Source of the DNA: Clostridia bacterium
GTDB taxonomy: Bacteria; Bacillota; Clostridia; Oscillospirales; Butyricicoccaceae
Assembly (NCBI GenBank): GCA_017559995.1
Contig: JAFYPP010000075.1
Coordinates: forward strand, 1-41,358
Direction of reading: 5' to 3'
DNA: 41,358 bases
Below the pieces are notes generated by a model, which did no database searches, was not told where the DNA came from, and was given only the letters and a program-made list of their open reading frames with translations. Positions 18,966 through 27,027 of the stretch are shown here, piece after piece. The first letter of the stretch is position 1, and each line of letters begins with the position of its first letter. The translations under genes were made by a program, and so were the position numbers.

Positions 18966-20188
18966 CACTTACAACGGGTTATACCCAAATGAAGGATAGT
19001 GGCATCCCTTGGGTTGGTAGCATCCCTGCCGAATGGAATATCCGTGTGTTGTTCCAACTGGTTAATCAGGTAAAATGCAAGAACTCTGATTTGCAGGAAC
19101 AGAATCTATTGTCTCTGAGCTATGGAAAAATCAAGCGAAAGAACATTGATAAGGCTGACGGTCTGCTGCCTGCCTCTTTTGATGGATACAATATCATCGA
19201 AAATGGCGATATTGTATTGCGGCTGACCGACCTCCAGAATGACCACACAAGCCTCCGTGTTGGTCGTGCTACAGAAAGAGGCATCATTACCTCTGCATAC
19301 ACCACTTTGCGCCCCACGAATCCTTCTATATCGAAGTATATTTACTACTTGCTTCACACCTTTGACATCAAAAAGGGCTTCTATGGTATGGGGTCTGGTG
19401 TGCGACAGGGACTTAACTTCGATGAAGTGAAAATGCTAAAACTTCCTGTTCCTTCATATGAAACGCAGGAAGCCATCGTTACCTACCTTGACGCTCAATG
19501 CGCCAAAATCGACGAAATCATCGCCGAAGCCAAGGCCAGTATCGAGGACTACAAGCAGTGGAAAGCCTCCGTTATCTACGAAGCTGTCACTAAGGGTCTG
19601 GACCCGGATGCGGAGATGAAGGAGAGCGGTGTTGAAAAAATTGGACGGATCCCCTTGAAGTGGACAACCATCAAACTAAAATATTTGCTCAACATTAAAT
19701 CCGGAGATGCTATCGGGGCAGAAGATATGCTTTCTGACGGAAAATACCCGGTATATGGCGGAGGTGAAGCAATAGGTTTTTGCAACAAATATAATGCTGA
19801 TGAAAATAATTTGCTTATTGGAAGAGTTGGCGCCAGATGCGGATGTGTTACTGCGCCTCAAACCCCAAGCTGGGCGACAGATAATGCGCTTATTGTTGAG
19901 TGCAAAGAACTTCGCGCTTATTTGCACTATTTGTTGTTGTCGGCAGACCTAAATTCGCTTAATACTTCAAATGCTCAACCACTTATAACCGGAACTAAGA
20001 TTAAAAATTGTGTTGTTGTATTTACAGATGATGTTGCAGAACAAAAAGAAATTGCTGCATTCTTAAACGAGAAGACAAGGGTCATTGATTCATTTGTGTC
20101 GGAAAAAGAAGCTCTCATTTCCGATCTCGAATCCTACAAAAAGTCCCTCATTTATGAGATTGTGACAGGCAAAAGGAGTGTTATTTAA
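18962..20188 (+). CDS. hsdS: Type I restriction-modification system, DNA specificity subunit
   Basis: 408 residues that set the bipartite target sequence of the methylase and nuclease. Two half-repeats are clear: MKDSGIPWVGSIPAEW near residue 10 and MKESGVEKIGRIPLKW near residue 218. Each leads into a target recognition domain (about 26-150 and 232-345), followed by conserved helical dimerisation regions (PSYETQEAIVTYLDAQCAKI and VAEQKEIAAFLNEKTRVI). The second recognition domain is more A/T-rich than the rest, which fits domain exchange. No second hsdS fragment or flanking inverted repeat was seen, so inversion-based phase variation is not indicated. It ends in a TAATG overlap with the next gene. 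Confidence 0.94.
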   Translation: MTLTTGYTQMKDSGIPWVGSIPAEWNIRVLFQLVNQVKCKNSDLQEQNLLSLSYGKIKRKNIDKADGLLPASFDGYNIIENGDIVLRLTDLQNDHTSLRVGRATERGIITSAYTTLRPTNPSISKYIYYLLHTFDIKKGFYGMGSGVRQGLNFDEVKMLKLPVPSYETQEAIVTYLDAQCAKIDEIIAEAKASIEDYKQWKASVIYEAVTKGLDPDAEMKESGVEKIGRIPLKWTTIKLKYLLNIKSGDAIGAEDMLSDGKYPVYGGGEAIGFCNKYNADENNLLIGRVGARCGCVTAPQTPSWATDNALIVECKELRAYLHYLLLSADLNSLNTSNAQPLITGTKIKNCVVVFTDDVAEQKEIAAFLNEKTRVIDSFVSEKEALISDLESYKKSLIYEIVTGKRSVI

Positions 20189-20640
20189 TGGCAGAAAAAC
20201 CGAATGAAACCCATCTGGGATACATTCAAACAACCATTACACGAATGGCGCAGAACTCTTTTCAAGCAAAAACGTGGTGCATTACCGTAATCTGTGCACT
20301 GCTTGTCTTCTATCTCGAACAAACGCAAGAAGCAGTTCGCTCTAAATGCATGATTGCCAGCATTACTGCAGTTCTGCTGTTTGGTATTTTGGATGTCTAC
20401 TACTTGTATCTTGAGAGAGGTTACCGATACCTATACAATGTTGCTGCAGGGCTTGTAGTACCTAAAAAGCCAATAAAGGCTTACGAGATGAGCATCCCCA
20501 AAAGTGAACGAGGGTTCAAAAAATATCTGAAGGCACTCTGGTCTCCATCGACTGGTTTGTTCTATCTGATAATAATGCTGCTTTTGATTGCTCTCTGGAC
20601 ATTTACAAGTAGATACATTATTCCGTTGACTGCAGTATAG
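20188..20640 (+). CDS. Membrane protein paired with the TIR-like gene; candidate defence effector
   Basis: 150 residues with hydrophobic segments at about 28-43, 53-73 and 124-146, giving a TM hairpin plus a third helix. Conserved-looking motifs flank the hairpin (ITRMAQNSFQAKTW before it, LYLERGYRYLYN after it). A basic cytoplasmic stretch lies between helices 2 and 3. The general layout recalls predicted pore-forming effectors (SLATT-like), but I cannot confirm the family. AAAAGGAG precedes the ATG, which overlaps the hsdS stop (TAATG). The TIR-like gene follows after 16 bases. The pairing suggests a signal-producing or sensing TIR partner and a membrane-acting partner; this is inference. 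Confidence 0.75.
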   Translation: MAEKPNETHLGYIQTTITRMAQNSFQAKTWCITVICALLVFYLEQTQEAVRSKCMIASITAVLLFGILDVYYLYLERGYRYLYNVAAGLVVPKKPIKAYEMSIPKSERGFKKYLKALWSPSTGLFYLIIMLLLIALWTFTSRYIIPLTAV

Positions 20641-20656
20641 TGGAGAAAGGATTTTT

Positions 20657-21232
20657 ATGGCACAGAAAGTTTTTGTTTCATACAAATACGCTGACTCCCA
20701 AGTTGCCGCGTTGCCACCTGTGTATTTGTGGGAGCGAACCACTGCAAGGTCTTATGTGGATGCTTTTGTAAATCGTGTCAAAGTCACTGGCACGGTAGTT
20801 TACAAAGGTGAAATGGAGAATGAAAATAACTCGGGCTTGTCTGAGGCAGCGATCTGGGAAAAGCTGAAAGACAAAATCTACGATAGTTCTGTAACTGTGG
20901 TCTTTATATCTCCCGGTATGCGTGAGCTTGGGAAAAGCGATGCTGATCAGTGGATCCCTTGGGAAATCTCCTATTCCCTCAAAGAAGAGATGCGAAAAAA
21001 CCGAACCAGTGGAACAAATGCGCTACTTTTCGTGATACTCCCCGATATAAACGGCAATTATTATTATCATAACCACATGTCGCATTTTAAGATCGTTAGC
21101 GAGAATATGCTCAATGGATATGCTGAAGTAGTTCAGTGGAACCGTTTTATTGGCAATATCTCGTACTACATCAACTGCGCAAATATGCGCAAACAACGAA
21201 CTCCTTCGTACAGAATTGTTAAATCAGTTTAG
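20657..21232 (+). CDS. TIR-like (MTH538/DUF1863-type) domain protein
   Basis: 191 residues. The N-terminal beta strand [11 protein letters not shown] (4-14) and the segment [20 protein letters not shown], with [17 protein letters not shown] following (78-113), match the TIR-like family that includes Thoeris ThsB-type proteins. Trp99 and Glu103 (W-x-x-x-E) sit where TIR NADases and cyclases have their catalytic glutamate. The C-terminal part (about 140-191) is not recognised. GAGAAAGGA lies just before the ATG. It is placed between the membrane protein (16 bases upstream) and hsdR (11 bases downstream). Likely activity: NAD+ cleavage or making an ADP-ribose-type signal during infection, inferred from the family. 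Confidence 0.8.
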   Translation: MAQKVFVSYKYADSQVAALPPVYLWERTTARSYVDAFVNRVKVTGTVVYKGEMENENNSGLSEAAIWEKLKDKIYDSSVTVVFISPGMRELGKSDADQWIPWEISYSLKEEMRKNRTSGTNALLFVILPDINGNYYYHNHMSHFKIVSENMLNGYAEVVQWNRFIGNISYYINCANMRKQRTPSYRIVKSV

Positions 21233-21243
21233 GTGGTGCAAGT

Positions 21244-24200
21244 ATGCCTGACAATGAAAAACAGTTTGAACAGGATATTGAGGCCTTTCTGATCTCTCAG
21301 GCAGGTGGCTGGCAAAAGGCTTCTGATGCCGGCTACAAGGCTGCTGTGAGCTCCGGTATGGCTCTGGATATCGAGACACTGGTGGGCTTTTTAAAAGCTA
21401 CGCAGCCTGTCTCTTGGCAACGCTTTGAAAAACAGTGCAACTCTGACCCGCTGAAAAAGTTCTATAAAATTTTTGAGGACGCCGTGGAAAATAACGGCCT
21501 CCTTGATGTCCTGCGTCATGGTTTCAAGCACCGTGGTATCGACTTCCGGGTTTGTTATTTCAAGCCGGAATCCACGCTGAACGATCTGGCGGTGAAGAAC
21601 TATGAGAAAAATATCTGCCAGTGCATCCGTCAGTGGCACTACTCTGAACAGAATGGCAATAGTGTGGATATGATGCTTGCTATAAACGGTATCCCTGTAG
21701 TAGCCATCGAGCTAAAGAACCAACTTACTGGTCAGAGTGTAGACAACGCCAAGCATCAGTGGATGTTTGATCGTGATGCCAAAGAGCCTGTATTCCGCCT
21801 GAACCACCGTGTGCTGGTGTTCTTTGCTGTTGACCTCTACGAAGCTGTCATGACTACCAAGCTGAATGGTGGCAAGACTTTCTTCCTGCCATTCAATCAG
21901 GGTAGTGCAGGTCCCGGCTGTGACGGTGGTGCCGGCAATCCTCAGACCGCTGACGGTGACTATGTGACCGCTTACCTGTGGAAGGAAGTCCTGCAGAAGG
22001 ACAGCTTGCTGGATATCATCCAGAAGTTTATCAATTATGACGCCAAGGAAAAGAAGGTTATTTTCCCGCGTTATCATCAGATGGATGTCGTTCGCAAGCT
22101 GGTGCAGGATGTGAAGACGAACGGCACCGGTAAGAACTATCTGGTGCAGCACAGCGCCGGCTCCGGAAAGTCCAACTCCATCGCTTGGACGGCCTATCGT
22201 CTGGCCAGCCTGCATGATGATAACAACAAACCGATTTTCAACTCGGTGGTCATCGTTACTGATCGCACGGTGCTGGATGCACAGCTCCAGGCCACTATTT
22301 CCAGCTTTGATCACACACTGGGCTCTGTCGTCACCATTGACGAGAAGAAGACCGCCAAGGACCTGCGTGATGCATTAAATGACGGCAAGCGCATTATCGT
22401 CACAACGCTGCAGAAGTTCCCGGTTATCTACGAAGAAGTGGACGACACCAAGGGCAAGGCCTTTGCAGTCATCGTAGACGAGGCTCACAGCAGCCAGACT
22501 GGTTCCAGCGCCATGAAGCTGAAAATCGCTCTGGCGGACACTCAGGACGCTCTGAAAGAGTATGCTGAAATCGAGGGTAAGGCAGAGGACGAACTGGAAG
22601 ATGGCGAGGACGGACTGGTTCGTGAGCTGATCAATCACGGCAAGCATAAGAACCTCAGCTTCTTCGCGTTTACTGCAACTCCCAAGAACAAAACTCTGGA
22701 GCAGTTCGGTGAGGAGTATATGGACGGTTCTTTTCATCCGTTCCATATCTACTCCATGCGGCAGGCTATCGAAGAGGGCTTTATCCTTGATGTTCTTGCT
22801 AATTACACTACCTACAAAACTTGCTTCCAGATCGCCAAGAATACGCCGGACAACCCCGAAGTGCCCACAACTAAGGCACTCAAAACGATCCGTCGTTTCG
22901 AGGAACTGCATCCTCACAATCTTCAGCAGAAGGCTGCGATTATTGTAGAGACCTTCCGTGATGTAACTAAGCGAAAGATTGGCGGGAAAGGCAAGATGAT
23001 GGTGGTGACAGCATCCCGTCTGGCGGCGGTTCGCTACTATCATGAAATCAAATCCTATCTGGATGCCAACAATTACAAGGATATCGAAATTCTGATTGCA
23101 TTCTCTGGAAGTATCAAAGATCCTGATGAAGCCGGCGAAACCGAGTACACTGAGTCTGGTATGAATAAGGATAAGGACGGCAACCGCGTCTCCGAGGCCC
23201 AGACGAAGCAGGTGTTCCACGACGAAGGTCATGTACTGATCGTCGCTGAAAAGTATCAAACTGGATTTGACGAGCCTCTGCTGCACACCATGATCGTGGA
23301 CAAGAAGTTGCGTGATGTAAAGGCTGTACAGACTCTCAGCCGCCTGAATCGTACGCATCCCGGCAAAGAGGATACTTACATTCTCGACTTCGTTAACACG
23401 AAGGAGGAGATCCTGGAAGCCTTTAAGCCCTACTATCAGGAAACGGTGCTGGCGGAAGAGATCAATGTGGATCTGATCTATCAGACTCAGAAGCAACTTC
23501 GTGAGTTCAAGGTCTATAATGACAGCGATGTTGAAACTGTCAGTAAGATTTATTTCGGACCTGAAGCCAAAAAGGTTGATTCCGTACAGTCCAAGATCTC
23601 GAACGCTTTGCTGCCCATTGCCAAGGCGTACAACGCCATGGATAAGAACGAGCGGTACCAGTTCCGCCGCACGATCCGTGCGTTTGTGAAGTGGTACAAC
23701 TACATTTCTCAGATTGCGCGAATGTTCGATAAGGAATTGCATAAAGAGTATCTATTCTGCTCTTATCTGTCCAAGTTGATCCCTGCAGAACCCTCCGCTG
23801 TATGGAATCTTGAAAACCGTGTTAAGCTGGAATACTATCGCCTTGAGAAAACCTTTGAAGGAGCTATTGAACTGCAGAAAGGTGATCCTTTGGAGCCACC
23901 CAAAACTAAGAAAGCAGTTACCATGGAGACAAAGAAAGATCCTCTTGATGCCGTCATTGCGGCAATCAATGAAGCCTATAAAGGCGCTTTCACGGATGCT
24001 GATCGTGTTTTGATTGGTAATCTTCGTGAAAAATTGCTGGCAGACAAGAAGCTTCGAAAGGCTGCAAAGGCTGATGGGCAGCAAATTTTTGAAAAGAATG
24101 TTTTCCCAAAAGTTTTTGATGCGGCAGCACAAGCTTCTTACCTGGAGAGCACAGAGACCTTCACAAAACTGTTTGAAGACACCGCAAAATATCGGGCAAT

Positions 24201-24249
24201 TATGACCGCTTTGGCACAAGAATTGTACCGTGAAATGCGGAACGGTTAA
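21244..24249 (+). CDS. hsdR: Type I restriction enzyme, motor/nuclease subunit
   Basis: 1001 residues. The N-terminal PD-(D/E)xK nuclease is seen at Asp142 ... Glu156-x-Lys158 ([20 protein letters not shown]). A superfamily 2 translocase follows, with Walker A HSAGSGKS at 303-310, DEAH at 412-415 ([12 protein letters not shown]), a FFAFTATP motif III, and later motifs such as [10 protein letters not shown] and [13 protein letters not shown]. The C-terminal helical region for binding the methylase core completes the protein. All catalytic elements are present, so restriction is expected to be active. GGTGGT lies just before the ATG. Separated from hsdS by the membrane/TIR pair, which is an unusual order. 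Confidence 0.95.
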   Translation: MPDNEKQFEQDIEAFLISQAGGWQKASDAGYKAAVSSGMALDIETLVGFLKATQPVSWQRFEKQCNSDPLKKFYKIFEDAVENNGLLDVLRHGFKHRGIDFRVCYFKPESTLNDLAVKNYEKNICQCIRQWHYSEQNGNSVDMMLAINGIPVVAIELKNQLTGQSVDNAKHQWMFDRDAKEPVFRLNHRVLVFFAVDLYEAVMTTKLNGGKTFFLPFNQGSAGPGCDGGAGNPQTADGDYVTAYLWKEVLQKDSLLDIIQKFINYDAKEKKVIFPRYHQMDVVRKLVQDVKTNGTGKNYLVQHSAGSGKSNSIAWTAYRLASLHDDNNKPIFNSVVIVTDRTVLDAQLQATISSFDHTLGSVVTIDEKKTAKDLRDALNDGKRIIVTTLQKFPVIYEEVDDTKGKAFAVIVDEAHSSQTGSSAMKLKIALADTQDALKEYAEIEGKAEDELEDGEDGLVRELINHGKHKNLSFFAFTATPKNKTLEQFGEEYMDGSFHPFHIYSMRQAIEEGFILDVLANYTTYKTCFQIAKNTPDNPEVPTTKALKTIRRFEELHPHNLQQKAAIIVETFRDVTKRKIGGKGKMMVVTASRLAAVRYYHEIKSYLDANNYKDIEILIAFSGSIKDPDEAGETEYTESGMNKDKDGNRVSEAQTKQVFHDEGHVLIVAEKYQTGFDEPLLHTMIVDKKLRDVKAVQTLSRLNRTHPGKEDTYILDFVNTKEEILEAFKPYYQETVLAEEINVDLIYQTQKQLREFKVYNDSDVETVSKIYFGPEAKKVDSVQSKISNALLPIAKAYNAMDKNERYQFRRTIRAFVKWYNYISQIARMFDKELHKEYLFCSYLSKLIPAEPSAVWNLENRVKLEYYRLEKTFEGAIELQKGDPLEPPKTKKAVTMETKKDPLDAVIAAINEAYKGAFTDADRVLIGNLREKLLADKKLRKAAKADGQQIFEKNVFPKVFDAAAQASYLESTETFTKLFEDTAKYRAIMTALAQELYREMRNG

Positions 24250-24262
24250 AGGAGGTGTCGAT

Positions 24263-24469
24263 ATGCCGAGAGCAAAAAAAGACGGTCGTCGCATAAATTA
24301 CTTTATCGAGCGAGATGTGTTCGAAGAGTTTGAGTTGTTCGCGATATCTCAGCGTTATCCCATGACAACGGCTATCGAGATTCTTTTGGAAAAAGGTCTG
24401 GAGGCCGAGGCAAAAGAGCGTGGTTTCCAGTGTAAAGAAGAATGGCTTGAACGATTGCGGGAAAAATAA
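24263..24469 (+). CDS. Small ribbon-helix-helix-like protein at the end of the hsd operon
   Basis: 68 residues starting at the ATG 24263, which follows AAAGGAGGTG at ideal distance. The layout is a basic N-terminus (PRAKKDGRR), a short strand (INYFIERD) and two amphipathic helices (VFEEFELFAISQRYPMTTAI, then EILLEKGLEAEAKERG). This resembles Arc/CopG ribbon-helix-helix DNA-binding proteins. It sits 13 bases after hsdR and before the terminator, so it is the last gene of the operon. It may regulate hsd expression or bind transposon ends; there is no direct evidence for either. Without structural comparison the fold assignment is moderate. Confidence 0.7.
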   Translation: MPRAKKDGRRINYFIERDVFEEFELFAISQRYPMTTAIEILLEKGLEAEAKERGFQCKEEWLERLREK

Positions 24470-24476
24470 TTATGTA

Positions 24477-24515
24477 GCGAGGGTTCTTGTGAAAAAGAGC
24501 CCTCGCTTCTTCTAT
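24477..24515 (+). terminator. Terminator of the hsd operon
   Basis: A 12-bp stem (GCGAGGGTTCTT with AAGAGCCCTCGC, one G-U pair), 6-base loop, then TTCTTCTATT. It lies just inside the right end of the insertion and insulates queT from hsd transcription. Confidence 0.85.
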
Positions 24516-24540
24516 TCTATGCATAAACGCATTTGAAAAA

Positions 24541-24595
24541 GTAATTTCCATTTCGCAATTTGTAAGAGTAAGTTCCATAGATGGGTGGAACTTCG
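24541..24595 (+). repeat. Right-end array of GTAANTTCCA motifs
   Basis: GTAATTTCCA at 24541, GTAAGTTCCA at 24568, and an inverted TGGAACTTCG at 24586-24595. The arrangement, two direct plus one inverted copy, copies that of the left end. The preceding TTGAAAAA is also shared with 14928-14935. Confidence 0.7.
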
Positions 24596-24608
24596 TTTTA
24601 CAAATAAG

Positions 24609-24623
24609 AATGGACGGGTTGTG
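24609..24623 (+). repeat. Right copy of 15-bp direct repeat
   Basis: AATGGACGGGTTGTG, identical to 14908-14922. It lies 13 bases upstream of the queT -35 box. Confidence 0.8.
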
Positions 24624-24636
24624 AACATAATTCCCC

Positions 24637-24665
24637 TTGACCGCGGAGCGGTGGGGTGATATAAT
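24637..24665 (+). promoter_or_regulatory. Promoter of queT
   Basis: TTGACC-N17-TATAAT. Transcription from about 24672 gives a leader that contains the preQ1 riboswitch. Confidence 0.8.
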
Positions 24666-24709
24666 GAATCGCTATTTCGCCCGGAGCGGGGGGCTGCCAG
24701 TACCCTGCC

Positions 24710-24751
24710 GGTGAGTTCGGAACCATCCTCACCCTAAACAAAACTAAGGAG
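24710..24751 (+). promoter_or_regulatory. preQ1-I riboswitch controlling queT
   Basis: A 6-bp stem GGTGAG/CTCACC closes a 12-base loop (TTCGGAACCATC). It is followed by the A-rich tail CTAAACAAAACTAAGGAG, which would fold back to form the class I preQ1 pseudoknot. The tail contains the AAGGAG ribosome site of queT, so the expected mode is translational: preQ1 binding hides the ribosome site. The downstream gene is a queuosine-precursor transporter, which agrees. Recognised by comparison with the known small class I aptamers; not modelled. Confidence 0.8.
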
Positions 24752-24756
24752 CGACC

Positions 24757-25245
24757 ATGAAACAACACACCAAATCCGCCTTTTTGACCCAAAGCGGCGT
24801 CATTGCCGCCCTGTACGTGGTGCTGACCCTGGTGGCCAAGGCCATGGGCCTGGACTCCGGCCAGATCCAGCTGCGGCTGAGCGAAGCCCTGTGCGTGCTG
24901 CCGGTGTTCCTCCCTGCCGCCGTCCCCGGCCTGACGGTGGGATGCCTGCTGGCCAACATCCTGTGCGGCAACATCTTCTGGGACGTGATCTTCGGCACCC
25001 TGGCCACCCTCATCGGCGCCGTGGGTACCCGGATGCTGCGCCGCCGTCCCCTTTTGGCGCTGCTGCCCCCCATCGCCGCCAACACAGTCATCGTGCCCTT
25101 CGTGCTGGCCTATGCCTACGGCCTGCCCGGCGGCGTTCCCCTGTTCATGCTCACTGTGGGTCTGGGCGAGATCCTGTCCTGCGGCGTGCTGGGCCGGGTG
25201 CTGTGGAAGGCACTGGACAAGCGCAAAGAGGCATTGTTCAAATAA
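24757..25245 (+). CDS. queT: Queuosine precursor transporter QueT (ECF substrate-binding component)
   Basis: 162-residue integral membrane protein of the QueT family, the S component of an energy-coupling factor transporter that takes up a 7-deazaguanine precursor (preQ0/preQ1 or queuine). About five hydrophobic segments are seen. QLRLSEALCVLPVF and the glycine-rich LLANILCGNIFWDVIFGTLATL are typical of the family. It is monocistronic: it has its own promoter, a preQ1 riboswitch over its ribosome site, and a strong terminator. The EcfA/EcfT module must come from elsewhere. The riboswitch strongly supports the substrate. Confidence 0.92.
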   Translation: MKQHTKSAFLTQSGVIAALYVVLTLVAKAMGLDSGQIQLRLSEALCVLPVFLPAAVPGLTVGCLLANILCGNIFWDVIFGTLATLIGAVGTRMLRRRPLLALLPPIAANTVIVPFVLAYAYGLPGGVPLFMLTVGLGEILSCGVLGRVLWKALDKRKEALFK

Positions 25246-25251
25246 AAAATC

Positions 25252-25281
25252 ACTGTCACCCTCCGGGGTGACAGTTTTTTG
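25252..25281 (+). terminator. Terminator after queT
   Basis: Perfect 10-bp stem ACTGTCACCC/GGGTGACAGT, 4-base loop, then TTTTTT. Starts 7 bases after the stop codon. Confidence 0.92.
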
Positions 25282-25293
25282 TCCCGCAGGCGG

Positions 25294-25322
25294 TTGACTG
25301 TAAAGCCATCTGCCTTTATAAT
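25294..25322 (+). promoter_or_regulatory. Promoter of the ABC-F gene
   Basis: TTGACT-N17-TATAAT, consensus-like, followed by a leader of about 48 bases and AGGAGG before the ATG. No leader-peptide attenuator typical of antibiotic-induced ABC-F genes is evident. Confidence 0.85.
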
Positions 25323-25376
25323 GAATATGTATGTGCAAAAATAAATTAAATTTTAAGATATACAGGAGGCCAAACC

Positions 25377-26984
25377 ATGATCATCGTTTCCGATCTGAGC
25401 ATGACCTTTGACAAGCAGACGCTGTTCAAGCACGTTGACCTGAAGTTCACCCCCGGCAACTGCTACGGCATCATCGGCGCCAACGGCGCCGGCAAATCCA
25501 CCTTCCTGCGCATTCTGGAAGGCCAGCTGGAGCCCTCTACCGGCACCATCTCCATGGCCAAGAATATGCGTATGTCGGTGCTGCGTCAGGACCACTTCGC
25601 CTTTGACGAGTATTCCGTTCTGGACACCGTCATCATGGGCAACAAGCGGCTGTACGAGGTGTGGAAGGAAAAAGACGCCCTGTACGCCAAGGAAGATTTC
25701 ACCGACGAGGACGGCATCCGCGCCGCCGAGCTGGAGGGCGAGTACGCCGAGATGGGCGGCTGGGAATCCGAGTCCGACGCCTCCCGCCTGCTGCAGGGTC
25801 TGGGTCTGGACGAATCCATCCTCTATATGCAGATGGATGCCATCACCGACAGCGAAAAGGTGAAGGTGCTGCTGGCCCAGGCACTGTTCGGCAACCCCGA
25901 CATCATCCTGCTGGACGAGCCCACCAACCAGCTGGATCTGGAGGCCATCGAGTGGCTGGAAGAGTTCATCATCGAGTACCCCGGCACCGTTCTGGTGGTC
26001 AGCCATGACCGTCACTTCCTCAACAACGTCTGTACCCACATCGTGGACATCGACTTCGGCCAGATCAAGATGTACGTGGGTAACTACGAGTTCTGGTACG
26101 AGTCCTCCCAGCTGATCCAGAAGCTGATCAAGCAGCAGAACAAGCGTGTGGAAGAAAAGATCGCCGATCTGCAGAACTTCATCGCCCGCTTCTCCGCCAA
26201 CAAGTCCAAGTCCCGTCAGGCGACCTCCCGTAAAAAGCTGCTGGACAAGCTGACCGTGGAAGAGCTGCCCGCCTCCTCCCGCCGCTATCCCTTTGTCGGC
26301 TTCAACCCCGACCGTGAGTGCGGCAAGGAGATCCTGGAGTTCCACGATCTGTCCAAGACGGAAAACGGCGAGCAGCTGTTCAAGTTCGGCGACCTGCGCC
26401 TGGAGCGCACCGACAAGGTGGCCTTCCTGGCCGAGAACGAGCTGGCCGTCACCGCTCTGATGAAGATCATCGCCGGTGAGGACGAGGCGTACGAAGGTTC
26501 CTTCAAGTGGGGCGGCACCACCTCCATGAGCTACTTCCCCAAGGACAACGGCGCCTTCTTTGACGGCTGCGACCTGAACCTCATCGAGTGGCTGCGCCAG
26601 TACTCCCCCACCGAGGACACCGAGACCTTCCTGCGCGGCTTCCTGGGCCGTATGCTGTTCTCCGGCGACGAGGTGTTCAAGGCCGCCAAGGTGCTGTCCG
26701 GCGGTGAGCGTGTCCGCTGCATGCTGTCCCGCATGATGCTGTACGGCTCCAACGTGCTGGTGCTGGATCAGCCCACCAACCATCTGGATCTGGAGTCCAT
26801 CACCGCCCTCAACGACGGTCTGCGGGACTTCAAGGGCGTGGTCATCTTCACCTCTCACGACCACGAGTTCATCCAGATCATCGCCAACCGCATCATCCGT
26901 CTGGAGAAGGACGGCGTCACCGACTTCCGCGGCACCTATGACGAGTTCATCGAGAACCGCAGAGCCCGCGGCGAGCATCTGTAA
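25377..26984 (+). CDS. ABC-F family ATPase (YkpA/YbiT-like) with one degenerate ATP site
   Basis: Soluble twin-ATPase protein of 535 residues that probably acts on the ribosome. NBD1 has an intact Walker A (GANGAGKST, 34-42), Walker B ILLDEPTN (Asp180, Glu181) and switch His210. Its signature is ITDSEKV (156-162) in place of LSGGE. A linker with the usual YVGNYEFWYESSQ and RFSANKSKSRQATSRKK follows (234-287). NBD2 has a degraded Walker A (AENELAVT, 352-359, no lysine), an intact LSGGE at 440-444, and LDQPTNHLD, with Gln465 replacing the catalytic glutamate. Thus the site made by Walker A1/B1 and signature 2 is complete, and the other is degenerate in all three parts. Monocistronic. A housekeeping translation factor is more likely than a resistance protein. 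Confidence 0.9.
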   Translation: MIIVSDLSMTFDKQTLFKHVDLKFTPGNCYGIIGANGAGKSTFLRILEGQLEPSTGTISMAKNMRMSVLRQDHFAFDEYSVLDTVIMGNKRLYEVWKEKDALYAKEDFTDEDGIRAAELEGEYAEMGGWESESDASRLLQGLGLDESILYMQMDAITDSEKVKVLLAQALFGNPDIILLDEPTNQLDLEAIEWLEEFIIEYPGTVLVVSHDRHFLNNVCTHIVDIDFGQIKMYVGNYEFWYESSQLIQKLIKQQNKRVEEKIADLQNFIARFSANKSKSRQATSRKKLLDKLTVEELPASSRRYPFVGFNPDRECGKEILEFHDLSKTENGEQLFKFGDLRLERTDKVAFLAENELAVTALMKIIAGEDEAYEGSFKWGGTTSMSYFPKDNGAFFDGCDLNLIEWLRQYSPTEDTETFLRGFLGRMLFSGDEVFKAAKVLSGGERVRCMLSRMMLYGSNVLVLDQPTNHLDLESITALNDGLRDFKGVVIFTSHDHEFIQIIANRIIRLEKDGVTDFRGTYDEFIENRRARGEHL

Positions 26985-26992
26985 AACAACAA

Positions 26993-27027
26993 AACCGACC
27001 TGCAATAAGGCAGGTCGGTTTTCTTTT
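26993..27027 (+). terminator. Terminator after the ABC-F gene
   Basis: Perfect 11-bp stem AACCGACCTGC/GCAGGTCGGTT, 6-base loop, then TTCTTTT. Confidence 0.9.

Larger units (their letters stand above)
14923..24608 (+). mobile_element. Transposon-like insertion of 9.7 kb carrying a type I restriction / TIR defence operon
   Basis: Both borders abut the 15-bp direct repeat. The outermost 23 bases of the two ends are imperfect inverted repeats (CTCACTTGAAAAAGTAAC... against CTTATTTGTAAAACGAAG...; 17 of 23 positions match by my count). Contents: an IS30-type transposase gene facing the left end, then the hsd operon facing right, with a terminator just inside the right end. Its base composition and codon use are visibly more A/T-rich than the flanks, especially the intergenic parts and the small genes. 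Whether the IS30-type enzyme moves the whole unit is inferred; no integrase is present. A 15-bp duplication is longer than the 2-4 bp usual for IS30 elements. Confidence 0.7.

Noticed and set aside
18962..20188. Phase-variable (invertible) hsdS locus
   Set aside because: Only one hsdS is present, with no silent partial copy, no recombinase and no long inverted repeats around the recognition domains.
20188..20640. Firm SLATT-family assignment for the membrane protein
   Set aside because: The TM hairpin and following motif are suggestive, but I cannot confirm the family without a profile search, so only a descriptive call is given.
20657..21232. Complete Thoeris system
   Set aside because: A ThsA-type NADase/effector (Sir2-SLOG or macro-TM) is not next to the TIR-like gene; the sirtuin at 6752-7477 is an ordinary deacylase over 13 kb away with its own operon.
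24210..24262. Longer start for the small protein after hsdR
   Set aside because: An in-frame ATG at 24230 lies inside hsdR, while AAAGGAGGTG is correctly spaced for the ATG at 24263.
14923..24608. Prophage, integrative element or attL/attR pair
   Set aside because: No integrase, no phage or conjugation genes, and no tRNA at the border; only a transposase and defence genes are present.
24757..25245. Class II preQ1 riboswitch (the form classically linked to COG4708 genes)
   Set aside because: The short single stem with an A-rich tail merging into the ribosome site fits class I; the more elaborate class II fold is not visible.
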